Assembly (NCBI GenBank): GCA_900546495.1
Contig: URDN01000012.1
Coordinates: 1 to 56,514, forward strand
Length of the DNA stretch: 56,514 bases
Direction of reading: 5' to 3'
From: an uncultured Lachnospiraceae bacterium
Lineage (GTDB): Bacteria > Bacillota > Clostridia > Lachnospirales > Lachnospiraceae
In this document: piece by piece, positions 32,687 to 41,169 of the stretch
Layout: every line of letters begins with the position of its first letter
Numbering within the stretch: position 1 is the first letter of the stretch
The notes under the pieces: generated by a model
Seen by the model: only the letters and a program-made list of their open reading frames with translations
The model's database searches: none
What the model was told of the DNA's origin: nothing
Made by a program: the position numbers and the translations under genes

Positions 32687-35608
32687 TTATAATGTCTCTA
32701 ATACATCAAACAGCTCTGACTCTTCTTTTAATTTGCCTTCGTTTCCGATGGCACAGATATAGCTGTGATCCAGTACCGCCTGCATGGTATCTGCAAGGTT
32801 TCTGATATCCTGCGGGCAGGTGTGCAGTGCCTGTTCACGTTCTTTCTGAATCATCTCATACGTTATACCAGTCAGATAGGAAAGCAGGGATCTTCTGCCC
32901 TGGCTTAACGGTGTCAGAGGTGCATCCAGCTCACTGAAAGTTCCAATGACAAAACGTGTCATGGCACGCTCATCTGCATCAAAGTTTTTCAGATACTCCG
33001 GCACGCCACGATATACATCCAGTGTGCGTCCAAGGTTCGGATCACGATAAGACAGGAAACATACATCACCATTTCTGCCTACATTTGTGCCGCATCCATA
33101 AGCACCGCCTTTGACACGGATGTTCTGCCACAGATATTCATAGTTCATGATCACCTTAAATACACGCATTGCTCCATGGTATGCATAACCGTCCTGCGCA
33201 TAATTTCCTGCCAGAGAAACATACTGAATCTGGGAAGCATCCAAAAATCCCTCGTTTTTCTGCTTCGGCAGGGAAATCTCTGCCATTTCTTTTGCGGTGT
33301 CCGCATACAAACCTTCTGTGATCTGTCCGGAAAGTGCTTTCAATGTTGCATAACCGGCTGCATCACTGGTCACACTTACTAAAAGATTCTGCGGCTGGAA
33401 GATCAGTCCACACACTTCCTGTAATTTTTTCACCAGATTCTGTTTTTCAGACTCAAAATTTGCCACGATGCGGTCTAAGGTTTCATAAAAACCAATGCCC
33501 TGAATGCTGTCCGCATATTTTGCACGTCTGGAATAACAGGATAATGCTCTGGTAGCAGAAATCACGTTTCCACTGTCACTGAGCTCATTGCGCAGTCTGG
33601 ATTTTACCTGGGCCAGCACCTCATAAATGCGCTTTTCATCTGTAAACTGTGTGGAAAGCATCATGCTCTTGATCAGTTCTACGCCGCGGGTCAGATTTGC
33701 TTCCAGTACTTTCAGACGCACTTCGTATTTTACCTGATAGTTATCTGCATGCTGTACATCTCCGGTCACATTTACTTCGTTGGAAATACCGCCGGTGTAC
33801 AGGTTTACTTCATCGGTAAAATCGGTATAGGAATACTCTGTCGTGTTCAGTTTGCCCATCAGTACTTTCAGGATTCCAAGGTATGGAATCAATTCTTCGG
33901 AAATATGATGTGCATCAAAGAGCAGATCCAGATATACGATACCGTTGGTCTGATAATCATGCCACAGATACGGAACACCTGCGATGGTTTCCTCCGCATT
34001 TTTGTATGGCTCACTGGTCTGCTTCATATCCTCACGGGAAAGCAGTGGGATCGTCTCAAGCTGTTCCTGGGTGGATGGTTCTTCCTCGTATTTTTCCAGA
34101 GCCTTTGTCTCTTCCACCAGTTTTGCGATCTCTGTTTCGCTTAAGGACTCTTTATAAACCTGCAATTTTTCTTTTAAGGCCTGCTCTCTCTTGCCAGTCA
34201 GACCAATATCCGGAACAACACGTACAAGAGAACAATGTGTGTTATCCAGTAAATATTTCTGGATCAACTGCTCGAAATAATCGGTATCCACCTGTTTTCT
34301 GAGGTAATCATAAACACCCAGTTCTTCAATATGAAGGAACGGTGCATTCTCATCGTACAGCCAGCTGTCCATAATCTGCAGACCGAACATCAGTCCTTTC
34401 GGAAAACGTCCGAAATCTGCTTCGCGGAACTTAAATTCAGAGCCATTGATGGCTGCCAACAGCGTCTTTTTGTTAATGCCATTTTTCACCTGCTCCTGCA
34501 ACACATCACGAATGATCTGCACGAATCGCTTTTGGTCAGAAGTATTGGCATGTTTTGCCACAACAGAGAAAATCGGCTGATAAGTGCCGCTGTCATAACC
34601 ACCGTAAATATCTGTACCGATACCTGCATCCAGAAGTGCCTGCTTAATCGGTGCTCCCTGAGTGCTAAGCAATGCATAATCTAAAATATCAAATGCAATA
34701 TACTGCTCTCTGTTTAAATTAGTTCCAACTGTCCAGTTGCAAGACAGATAAGTATTATTTTCTGTGCTGTCTGTACTTGATATAGAATATGGGATTTCAT
34801 GCTCCACTGGTGTCAAAAATGGTGCCTGCTCCGGAATCGCGGAATTCACATCGATTCTGTCATAGTGGCTTAAATATTCTTCATCCAGCCAGTTTAATTT
34901 TTCTACCACATCCATATCACCGTACAGATAAATCCAGGAGTTGGACGGATGATAATATTTGCGGTGGAAATCCAGATAATCTTCATATGTCAACTCCGGA
35001 ATCACCTGCGGATCTCCACCGGACTCGTTGCTGTACGGAGTATCCGGGAATAAGGAACGCAAAATCTCACGATCCAGCACGCCGTCTGCAGAAGAAAAAG
35101 CTCCTTTCATCTCATTATATACAACACCATTTAAGGTCAGCTCATCTTCCGGGCTCTTCAGCTCATAATGCCAGCCTTCCTGACGGAAAATATTCTGCTC
35201 TTTGTAAATATTCGGTGAGAAAACACTGTCCAGATAGACATCCATCAGATTTTGGAAATCCTTATCATTGCAGCTTGCCACTGGGTAAATGGTTTTATCC
35301 GGATAAGTCATTGCATTTAAGAATGTATTCAGAGAACCTTTCACCAGCTCAATAAACGGATCTTTTACCGGGAATTTCTTACTTCCGCATAATACAGTGT
35401 GCTCAATAATATGAGGTACACCTGTACTGTCCATTGGCGGTGTGCGAAATGCGATGTAAAATACTTTATTGACATCTTCGTTAGACATGACACAGATACG
35501 TGCACCACTTTTTTTGTGTACAAGCAGCATGCCATCTGAATGAATGTCATCCAGTCTTCTCTCCTCTCTGATCTCATAAGCGTTTAACTGACTCAATTCT
35601 GGTTTCAA
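32687..35608 (-). CDS. M16C metallopeptidase, presequence protease (PreP)-like
   Basis: Large zinc peptidase of about 973 residues that degrades short unfolded peptides in a closed chamber. The inverted zinc motif HIIEH (H66, E69, H70) and the downstream glutamate region of GSLNTFLNAMTYPDKTIYPVAS are present; the middle peptidase M16C-associated region and a second, inactive M16 half follow. The start is taken as the TTG at 35608 (LKPELSQLNAYEI), nine bases after GGAGG; the frame runs upstream to 35734, but that stretch is unconserved and overlaps repeats. A TCTGCC/GGCAGA hairpin sits just before the ribosome-binding site. No signal peptide is seen. Confidence 0.9.
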   Translation of the reverse strand: MKPELSQLNAYEIREERRLDDIHSDGMLLVHKKSGARICVMSNEDVNKVFYIAFRTPPMDSTGVPHIIEHTVLCGSKKFPVKDPFIELVKGSLNTFLNAMTYPDKTIYPVASCNDKDFQNLMDVYLDSVFSPNIYKEQNIFRQEGWHYELKSPEDELTLNGVVYNEMKGAFSSADGVLDREILRSLFPDTPYSNESGGDPQVIPELTYEDYLDFHRKYYHPSNSWIYLYGDMDVVEKLNWLDEEYLSHYDRIDVNSAIPEQAPFLTPVEHEIPYSISSTDSTENNTYLSCNWTVGTNLNREQYIAFDILDYALLSTQGAPIKQALLDAGIGTDIYGGYDSGTYQPIFSVVAKHANTSDQKRFVQIIRDVLQEQVKNGINKKTLLAAINGSEFKFREADFGRFPKGLMFGLQIMDSWLYDENAPFLHIEELGVYDYLRKQVDTDYFEQLIQKYLLDNTHCSLVRVVPDIGLTGKREQALKEKLQVYKESLSETEIAKLVEETKALEKYEEEPSTQEQLETIPLLSREDMKQTSEPYKNAEETIAGVPYLWHDYQTNGIVYLDLLFDAHHISEELIPYLGILKVLMGKLNTTEYSYTDFTDEVNLYTGGISNEVNVTGDVQHADNYQVKYEVRLKVLEANLTRGVELIKSMMLSTQFTDEKRIYEVLAQVKSRLRNELSDSGNVISATRALSCYSRRAKYADSIQGIGFYETLDRIVANFESEKQNLVKKLQEVCGLIFQPQNLLVSVTSDAAGYATLKALSGQITEGLYADTAKEMAEISLPKQKNEGFLDASQIQYVSLAGNYAQDGYAYHGAMRVFKVIMNYEYLWQNIRVKGGAYGCGTNVGRNGDVCFLSYRDPNLGRTLDVYRGVPEYLKNFDADERAMTRFVIGTFSELDAPLTPLSQGRRSLLSYLTGITYEMIQKEREQALHTCPQDIRNLADTMQAVLDHSYICAIGNEGKLKEESELFDVLETL

Positions 35609-35665
35609 ATATCGTTTCCTCCAATTTCTTCTGCCCCTTGGCAGACTCTCTTTTTTATATAAATT

Positions 35666-35688
35666 CAATAATGCCCTCGGCATTCTTG
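35666..35688 (-). repeat. Hairpin repeat upstream of the M16C protease gene
   Basis: On the minus strand CAAGAATG, CCGAGGG, CATTATTG: the counterpart of the repeat at 30780-30802, about 60 bases before the protease start. A fragment of the TGATTCT repeat family (35715-35728) lies just upstream. Confidence 0.5.
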
Positions 35689-35796
35689 CTGCGAAATGCA
35701 CGTCATGCAACACATGACATATTCTTCTGTGCATCTCTACAAATCTACACTTTTAGTATTTTTTCCAGTATGTTTTATTCTTACACAATTTCTTCC

Positions 35797-35834
35797 AAAA
35801 GTAAAGAGGCTGTCCAACCGGACAGCCCCTTTGG
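35797..35834 (-). terminator. Terminator of the cold-shock gene
   Basis: AAAGGGGCTGTCC pairs with GGACAGCCTCTTT (one mismatch) around a four-base loop, followed on the minus strand by ACTTTTGG. It lies about 25 bases past the csp stop codon. Confidence 0.7.
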
Positions 35835-35858
35835 GTCATTCTAATTTATACAAATAAA

Positions 35859-36062
35859 TTAACCAAGGCGTGTAACGTTTGCAGCCTGTGGTCCTTTATC
35901 TCCTTCAATCACTTCAAATTCAACAGCCTCCCCATCTTTCAGCTCTTTGAATCCATCCATGTTCAGCGCGGAGAAATGAACAAAAATATCCTTTCCTTCT
36001 GCATCTGAAATAAATCCATAACCCTTTTTTGCATTAAACCATTTTACAGTTCCCTGTTGCAT
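35859..36062 (-). CDS. Cold-shock protein, CspA family
   Basis: 67-residue single OB-fold protein that binds single-stranded RNA and DNA. It starts MQQGTVKWFNAKKGYGFI (RNP1 KGYGFI) and continues DIFVHFSALNMDGFKELKDGEAVEFEV (RNP2 DIFVHF). The ATG at 36062 is set by homology and by AGGAGG just upstream; the longer frame to 36143 covers the promoter and leader. It is monocistronic, with its own promoter (36115-36143) and terminator. Confidence 0.95.
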   Translation of the reverse strand: MQQGTVKWFNAKKGYGFISDAEGKDIFVHFSALNMDGFKELKDGEAVEFEVIEGDKGPQAANVTRLG

Positions 36063-36114
36063 AAAATACTTCCTCCTAAAACATGCGCACAATCTGTGCA
36101 AAATTGACAAGTTA

Positions 36115-36143
36115 AACGTATCACACTTCAACATTTTTGTCAA
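36115..36143 (-). promoter_or_regulatory. Promoter of the cold-shock gene
   Basis: TTGACA (36138-36143) and TACGTT (36115-36120) on the minus strand with a 17-base spacer. The resulting leader of about 46 bases contains a small GCACA/TGTGC hairpin before the ribosome-binding site. Confidence 0.65.
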
Positions 36144-36280
36144 GAAAATACGAAAGATCTGTCATCTGTTTATTCACAATGAACGAATCATACACTGTTT
36201 TTCTATATATTTCAATATTTCTTTCCGCAGTTCTGCAAAATGATTCTGTTTTCTTCTGTTTTTCCTATGCCTGGGATTTT

Positions 36281-37180
36281 TTATGACTTCATAGAAATCG
36301 AAACCTGCGGGAACGGAATCTCAATCTGATGCTCATCCAGAGCATATTTCACATTTTCCGTAATCCGCCATCTGGTCTCCCAGTAATCTTCGGTCTTTAC
36401 CCAGACACGGATACCAATAACCACAGCACTGTCTCCAAGGCTGTCCACAAATACATGATATGGTTCTTTGCTGGTCATGCAGTTTTTCTCTTTCTCCAGC
36501 ACATCGGAAATCACCTGTTTTGCCAGACGGATATCTGCATCGTAGGAAATACCAACGGTTATATCTATTCTTCGTTTATCCTGCTGGGTCAGATTCGTCA
36601 AACTGGAATTGGATAAACTACCATTTGGCAGGACAACCGTCTTATTATCTACTGTCAGAAGTTTTGTATAGCAAAGTTGAATTTCAGAAACTGTGCCTTC
36701 GTTTCCGTGGGTATCTTCCCGGATATAATCTCCCACCTTAAATGGTTTTAAAATCAGGATCAACACTCCACCTGCAAAATTGGACAGCGTTCCCTGCAAC
36801 GCCAGACCAACGGACAGACCGACGGAACCAATGACTGCAATGACAGAACTTGCGGTGATACCAAACTTTCCAAGTACCAGCATGATCAGTACAAAATGCA
36901 GACCCACATTGCAGATATTATCCAAAAACTGTTTGACACCTTCATCCCAGTTGGTTTTATTTAAAAATTTACGGATAAATTTCCGTACCAATTTAATCAC
37001 TTTTCGTCCAACCAGCAAAACAATGATCGCAATGACCAATTTTACCAGAAAATCCAACATGGTCGGAAAGGAATCTTCAAAATATTTCACGATTGTATTC
37101 CATGACCAGAAGTTTACATTATCGGATACCACATCCGTCACTTCATCCGCCAGATTCTGCGATAATATAAATCTAAGCAT
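36281..37180 (-). CDS. mscS: Small-conductance mechanosensitive channel, MscS family
   Basis: Membrane channel that opens on hypo-osmotic shock. The 299-residue protein has three hydrophobic segments (DFLVKLVIAIIVLLVGRKVIKL, VGLHFVLIMLVLGKFGI, and the pore-lining TM3 VIAVIGSVGLSVGLALQGTLSNFAGGVLI), followed by the beta domain (FKVGDYIREDTHGNEGTVSEI, then TKLLTVDNKTVVLPNGSLSNSSLTNL) and the C-terminal alpha/beta domain. Length and layout match E. coli MscS. It stands alone between csp and the DUF1015 gene. Confidence 0.94.
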   Translation of the reverse strand: MLRFILSQNLADEVTDVVSDNVNFWSWNTIVKYFEDSFPTMLDFLVKLVIAIIVLLVGRKVIKLVRKFIRKFLNKTNWDEGVKQFLDNICNVGLHFVLIMLVLGKFGITASSVIAVIGSVGLSVGLALQGTLSNFAGGVLILILKPFKVGDYIREDTHGNEGTVSEIQLCYTKLLTVDNKTVVLPNGSLSNSSLTNLTQQDKRRIDITVGISYDADIRLAKQVISDVLEKEKNCMTSKEPYHVFVDSLGDSAVVIGIRVWVKTEDYWETRWRITENVKYALDEHQIEIPFPQVSISMKS

Positions 37181-37225
37181 ATATTTGCTCCATTTCTTCT
37201 TAATATATTTTCTGTTTCATAACCC

Positions 37226-37266
37226 AAATTCAGAGTCAGAACGTTACTACGCATGACTCTGAATTT
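37226..37266 (-). terminator. Hairpin downstream of the DUF1015 gene
   Basis: A perfect 13-base stem (AAATTCAGAGTCA with TGACTCTGAATTT) around 15 bases. On the minus strand it is followed by GGG rather than a long U tract, so the terminator call rests mainly on its position 58 bases past the DUF1015 stop. Confidence 0.55.
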
Positions 37267-37323
37267 AAGTTTCTTTCAAAAATACACTCCATCTCCTTTT
37301 TATTACCCATATTTGATATCAGT

Positions 37324-38565
37324 TTACTCACTCAGGAGATGAATAAACAGCCCACTTCTTAATTTTGGTTCAAACCATGTGGATTTTGGTGGCATCAAAA
37401 GTCCTGCATCTGCTACCGCAAACAACTCTCCGATGGATGTCGGATACATGGCAAAAGCAACTTTTGCATCTTCGTGACAGCGCTTCTCCAGTTCTTCTGT
37501 TCCACGGATACCACCGACGAAATCAATACGCGGATCGGTTTTCGGATCAGCAATGTCAAGTATCGGTGTCAGCATCAGATTCTGCAATAAGGAAACATCC
37601 AATCCCTTCACCGGATCATCATTTCGATCCTCCGGTCGGACTTTACAGGTATACCATTGTTCCTTCAGATACATGGAAAACGTGCCTTTCTCCTGCGGAT
37701 GTTTGTCATCAACAGTTAATTCGCTTACCTCAAAAAGTTCCTGCATTTTCTGTAAAAATGCATCCTCTGTCATGCCATTTAAGTCTTTTACCACACGGTT
37801 GTAATCCAGAATTTTTAATTCGCTCTCCGGAAACAGTACTGACAGGAAGAAATTGAACTCTTCTTCCCCAGCATAACCCGGATGCTCACTTCTGCGTTTT
37901 TCCCCTACTTTTACGGCAGAAGCTGCACGATGATGTCCATCCGCGATATAAATCTGATTAATGCCAGCAAATGCGCTACGAATTGCTGCGATATCCTCCG
38001 CTTCACTGATCACCCACACTCTGTGGCGAATGCCGTCCGGAGAAGTAAAATCATATTCCGCTTCCTGCTCCTTTACCTTATTTACGATAACTGTAATTTC
38101 TGCATTGTCGCGGTACGCCAGAAAGATTGGTCCTGTCTGTGCATCACAGATATCTACGTGGCGAATACGGTCTTGTTCCTTTTCCGCACGGGTATTTTCA
38201 TGCTTTTTGATTACATTATTCTCATAATCATCGATAGACGCGCATGCGGTGATACCGGTCTGTGTCCGTCCATTCATGGTCAGCTCGTAAATATAATAAC
38301 AAGCCTCTTTGTCCCGTATAAAATCCCCCTTTTCCATCATATCCCACAGGGTATCATGGGCTTTCTGATAAACCTCCGGCGCATAAGTATCTATGGAATC
38401 ATCAAACTGTGTTTCGGCACGGTCGATTTTCAGAAAAGATTCCGGTTCCCGCAGTACTTCCTCTTTTGCTTCTTTTCGATTGTATACATCATATGGTAAT
38501 GCAGCAATTTTCGCTGCTTTCTCTCTGCATGGGCGCACACATGCAAATGGTCTGATCTCTGCCAT
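37324..38565 (-). CDS. DUF1015 family protein in the serine biosynthesis cluster
   Basis: 413-residue protein starting MAEIRPFACVRPCREKAAKI; the frame continues upstream to 38634 only through the terminator at 38583-38626. Family signatures include AALPYDVYNRKEA, the HENTRAEKEQDRIRHVDI block, and IADGHHRAASAV near residue 210. The last motif resembles the DGH-R signature of ParB/sulfiredoxin-fold serine kinases (SerK, SbnI), and the gene follows serC-serA, as is common in Firmicutes. A role in serine/phosphoserine metabolism, for example phosphate transfer on serine, is therefore a reasonable hypothesis, but the family's biochemical function is not something I can establish here. No serB-type phosphatase lies in the cluster. 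Confidence 0.85.
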   Translation of the reverse strand: MAEIRPFACVRPCREKAAKIAALPYDVYNRKEAKEEVLREPESFLKIDRAETQFDDSIDTYAPEVYQKAHDTLWDMMEKGDFIRDKEACYYIYELTMNGRTQTGITACASIDDYENNVIKKHENTRAEKEQDRIRHVDICDAQTGPIFLAYRDNAEITVIVNKVKEQEAEYDFTSPDGIRHRVWVISEAEDIAAIRSAFAGINQIYIADGHHRAASAVKVGEKRRSEHPGYAGEEEFNFFLSVLFPESELKILDYNRVVKDLNGMTEDAFLQKMQELFEVSELTVDDKHPQEKGTFSMYLKEQWYTCKVRPEDRNDDPVKGLDVSLLQNLMLTPILDIADPKTDPRIDFVGGIRGTEELEKRCHEDAKVAFAMYPTSIGELFAVADAGLLMPPKSTWFEPKLRSGLFIHLLSE

Positions 38566-38582
38566 TTTATTTTCTCCTTTTG

Positions 38583-38626
38583 CAAAAAAAAGCGTGGAAA
38601 CAAAGCTGTACTCTCTGTTCCCACGC
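38583..38626 (-). terminator. Intrinsic terminator between serA and the DUF1015 gene
   Basis: On the minus strand GCGTGGGAACA pairs with TGTTTCCACGC (one G-T wobble) around a 13-base loop, followed by eight consecutive U. It begins 15 bases after the serA stop and ends 18 bases before the DUF1015 start, overlapping its leader, so DUF1015 expression would depend on read-through. Confidence 0.8.
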
Positions 38627-38640
38627 CGACTCAATGATCG

Positions 38641-39804
38641 TTATTTGATCACTCTTACTTTTAATACACCGTCAATTGCAGCCAGTTTTTCAACAACTTC
38701 TGCAGTTGCCGGAGCATCCAGATCCAGAAGTGAATAAGCATAGTCATTGCGGCTCTTGTTTGTCATGTCAGCAATATTGACACCTGCTTCACCTAATACA
38801 GATGAGTACTGACCGATCATGTTCTTGATGTTTTTGTGCAGGATCGCAATTCTTGCAACACCTGTGCACACACCCATGTTACAATCCGGATAATTTACAG
38901 AATGTGTAATATTTCCGTTCTCGATATAATCAATCACTTCCTGTACAGCCATTACTGCGCAGTTATCCTCAGATTCTGCGGTAGATGCGCCAAGATGCGG
39001 GATCACAATGCAGTTCTCCACGCCTGCTGTGGTCGGATTCGGAAAATCAACAACATATTTGCGTACTTTTCCTGCTTTTAATGCTTCAACCATAGCTGCT
39101 TCATCTACCAACGTATCGCGGGCAAAATTCAGAACGATGACGTTCTCTTTCATCATTGCGATGGCTTCTTTACTGATCATTCCTTTTGTGGAATCCAGAA
39201 GCGGTACATGAATTGTGATGAAATCACACTCTTTGTAAATATCTTCTACTGCCAGCACATGTTTTACTTTTGTAGAAACATTCCATGCTGCATTGACAGA
39301 CAGATACGGATCATAACCAAGCACATCCATGCCCAGTGCTACCGCCGCATTGGCAACCTGCACACCGATGGCTCCAAGTCCGATGACACCAAGTTTTTTT
39401 CCTTTGATTTCAGTTCCTGCAAATGCTTTTTTGGCTTTCTCAGCTGCTTTTGCAATTCCTGCATCCTCTTTGTTCTCTTTTACCCAGTCGATACCGCCTG
39501 TGATATCACGGCTTGCAAGAAGCATGCCTGCGATTACCAGCTCTTTGACACCGTTTGCGTTTGCACCTGGTGTATTGAATACAACGATTCCCTGATCTGC
39601 GCATTTTTCCAGTGGAATATTGTTGACGCCTGCACCTGCGCGGGCTACTGCCAGCAGTGATTCCGGAAGATCCATATCATGCATTGCTGCACTACGCACT
39701 AATGCAACCTCTGCCGCATTGAAATCATCTGTTTTCTCATAGGTATCCGGGAATAATTCCAGACCGCACGCTGCGATCGGATTTAAGCAATGAAACTGAA
39801 CCAT
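38641..39804 (-). CDS. serA: D-3-phosphoglycerate dehydrogenase
   Basis: First step of serine synthesis: 3-phosphoglycerate to 3-phosphohydroxypyruvate with NAD+. The 387-residue product is the short form with the NAD-binding motif LGVIGLGAIGVQVANAA (about residue 140), catalytic-region segments FITIHVPLLDSTKGMISKEAI and the His-containing CIVIPHLGASTAESEDNCAVM, and a C-terminal ACT domain (LGEAGVNIADMTNKSRNDYAYSLLDLD) that could mediate serine feedback. It lies 171 bases after serC; that spacer contains a CTGACTG-type inverted repeat (39846-39875) without a U tract. Confidence 0.96.
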   Translation of the reverse strand: MVQFHCLNPIAACGLELFPDTYEKTDDFNAAEVALVRSAAMHDMDLPESLLAVARAGAGVNNIPLEKCADQGIVVFNTPGANANGVKELVIAGMLLASRDITGGIDWVKENKEDAGIAKAAEKAKKAFAGTEIKGKKLGVIGLGAIGVQVANAAVALGMDVLGYDPYLSVNAAWNVSTKVKHVLAVEDIYKECDFITIHVPLLDSTKGMISKEAIAMMKENVIVLNFARDTLVDEAAMVEALKAGKVRKYVVDFPNPTTAGVENCIVIPHLGASTAESEDNCAVMAVQEVIDYIENGNITHSVNYPDCNMGVCTGVARIAILHKNIKNMIGQYSSVLGEAGVNIADMTNKSRNDYAYSLLDLDAPATAEVVEKLAAIDGVLKVRVIK

Positions 39805-39975
39805 TTTTGTTTCCTCTTTTCTTCAACTTTTTCAACTCAATTTTCCTGACTGGGACATCTCACCTTCTCAGTCAGCTTTTCGCCTTTTAGCAACACAATT
39901 TTCACATGGCAAGATAGTTACCTGAATCCGTCAGTTTTCCTATCCCACATTCAAACTCAAATATGAATCACAAAT

Positions 39976-41061
39976 TTACTTTGTATTCTCAGCCTCGAAT
40001 TTCTTCATAAACTCAACCAATGCGATCACGCCCTCTTTTGGCATTGCATTGTAGATGGAAGCACGCATACCGCCAACGGTTCTGTGTCCTTTTAAGTTCT
40101 CCAGACCTGCTGCTTTTGCTTCTGCAACAAATTTTGCATCCAGATCTTTATCACCTGTTACAAACGGAACGTTCATCAGGGAACGGTCTTCTTTGCGGAC
40201 AGTACCTTTGAACAGTTTGCTGTTGTCAAGGAAATCATACAGAATTGCTGCTTTCTCCTCGTTGCGTTTCTTCATCGCTTCCAGACCGCCAAGACTCTTG
40301 ATCCATTTGAATACTTTACCGCAGATGTAGATGCCGTAACATGGCGGTGTATTGTACATGGAACCTTTGTCAGCCTGTGTTTTGTATTTCATCAGAGTCG
40401 GTACATAATCCGGCAGATCATCGCGGATCAGATCCTCACGGATGATTACGATCTGTACACCGGCAGGTCCGATATTTTTCTGAACGCCGCCCCAGATCAC
40501 GCCGTATTTCTCTACGTCCATCGGCTCTGACAGGAAGCAGGAAGATACGTCTGCTACCAAAGTTTTTCCTTTGGTGTTTGGCAGTTCATGATATACAGTT
40601 CCGTAAATGGTATTGTTCTGGCAAATGTATACATAGTCTGCATCATCATCGATTGGAAGATCAGAACAATCCGGAATATAAGTAAATGTCTCATCCTCAG
40701 AAGAAGCAATCTTTACTGCTTTTCCGTATTTCTTTCCTTCCTCATATGCTTTCTTTGCCCACTGACCTGTTACGATGTAATCAGCCACACCATTTTTCAT
40801 CAGGTTCATCGGAACTGCGGAGAACTGTAATGCTCCACCACCCTGTAAGAATAATACTTTGTAATTGTCCGGGATATGTAATAAATCCCTTAAATCTGCT
40901 TCAGCCTCATCAATGATCTCCTGAAACATGGAAGAACGATGGCTCATCTCCATAACGGACATACCGCATCCACGGTAATCAAGCATCTCCTCCTGTGCCT
41001 CTTTCAGCACTTCTACCGGTAATACTGCCGGTCCAGCTGAGAAATTGTAAACTCTGCTCAT
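39976..41061 (-). CDS. serC: Phosphoserine aminotransferase
   Basis: PLP enzyme of serine synthesis: 3-phosphohydroxypyruvate plus glutamate to O-phosphoserine. The 361-residue product begins MSRVYNFSAGPAVLPVEVL, which fixes the start at 41061 after AGGAGG; the frame upstream to 41169 is non-coding leader. Typical segments are YRGCGMSVMEMSHRSSMFQ, FLQGGGALQFSAVPMNL, the PLP-lysine region VIWGGVQKNIGPAGVQIVII (about residue 190), and GHRTVGGMRASIYNAMP. It precedes serA and follows ilvB. Confidence 0.96.
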   Translation of the reverse strand: MSRVYNFSAGPAVLPVEVLKEAQEEMLDYRGCGMSVMEMSHRSSMFQEIIDEAEADLRDLLHIPDNYKVLFLQGGGALQFSAVPMNLMKNGVADYIVTGQWAKKAYEEGKKYGKAVKIASSEDETFTYIPDCSDLPIDDDADYVYICQNNTIYGTVYHELPNTKGKTLVADVSSCFLSEPMDVEKYGVIWGGVQKNIGPAGVQIVIIREDLIRDDLPDYVPTLMKYKTQADKGSMYNTPPCYGIYICGKVFKWIKSLGGLEAMKKRNEEKAAILYDFLDNSKLFKGTVRKEDRSLMNVPFVTGDKDLDAKFVAEAKAAGLENLKGHRTVGGMRASIYNAMPKEGVIALVEFMKKFEAENTK

Positions 41062-41169
41062 TTTAAAACCTCCTGGATTTTCCTGCCATTGCAGGATTTT
41101 TTTATTATGAACACCTTCCAGGCGGCAAAGAGATTTCTCTCCCTGTACAGTGCCACCCGGATGCGTCAT

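Noticed and set aside
41062..41169. A T-box-like GGGTGGCAC segment in the spacer before serC, forming a ten-base stem with TGCCGCCTGG.
   Set aside because: The spacer is only 108 bases, leaving no room for stem I and a specifier loop; the sequence after GGGTGG is not the conserved ACCGCG, and no U tract follows the hairpin.
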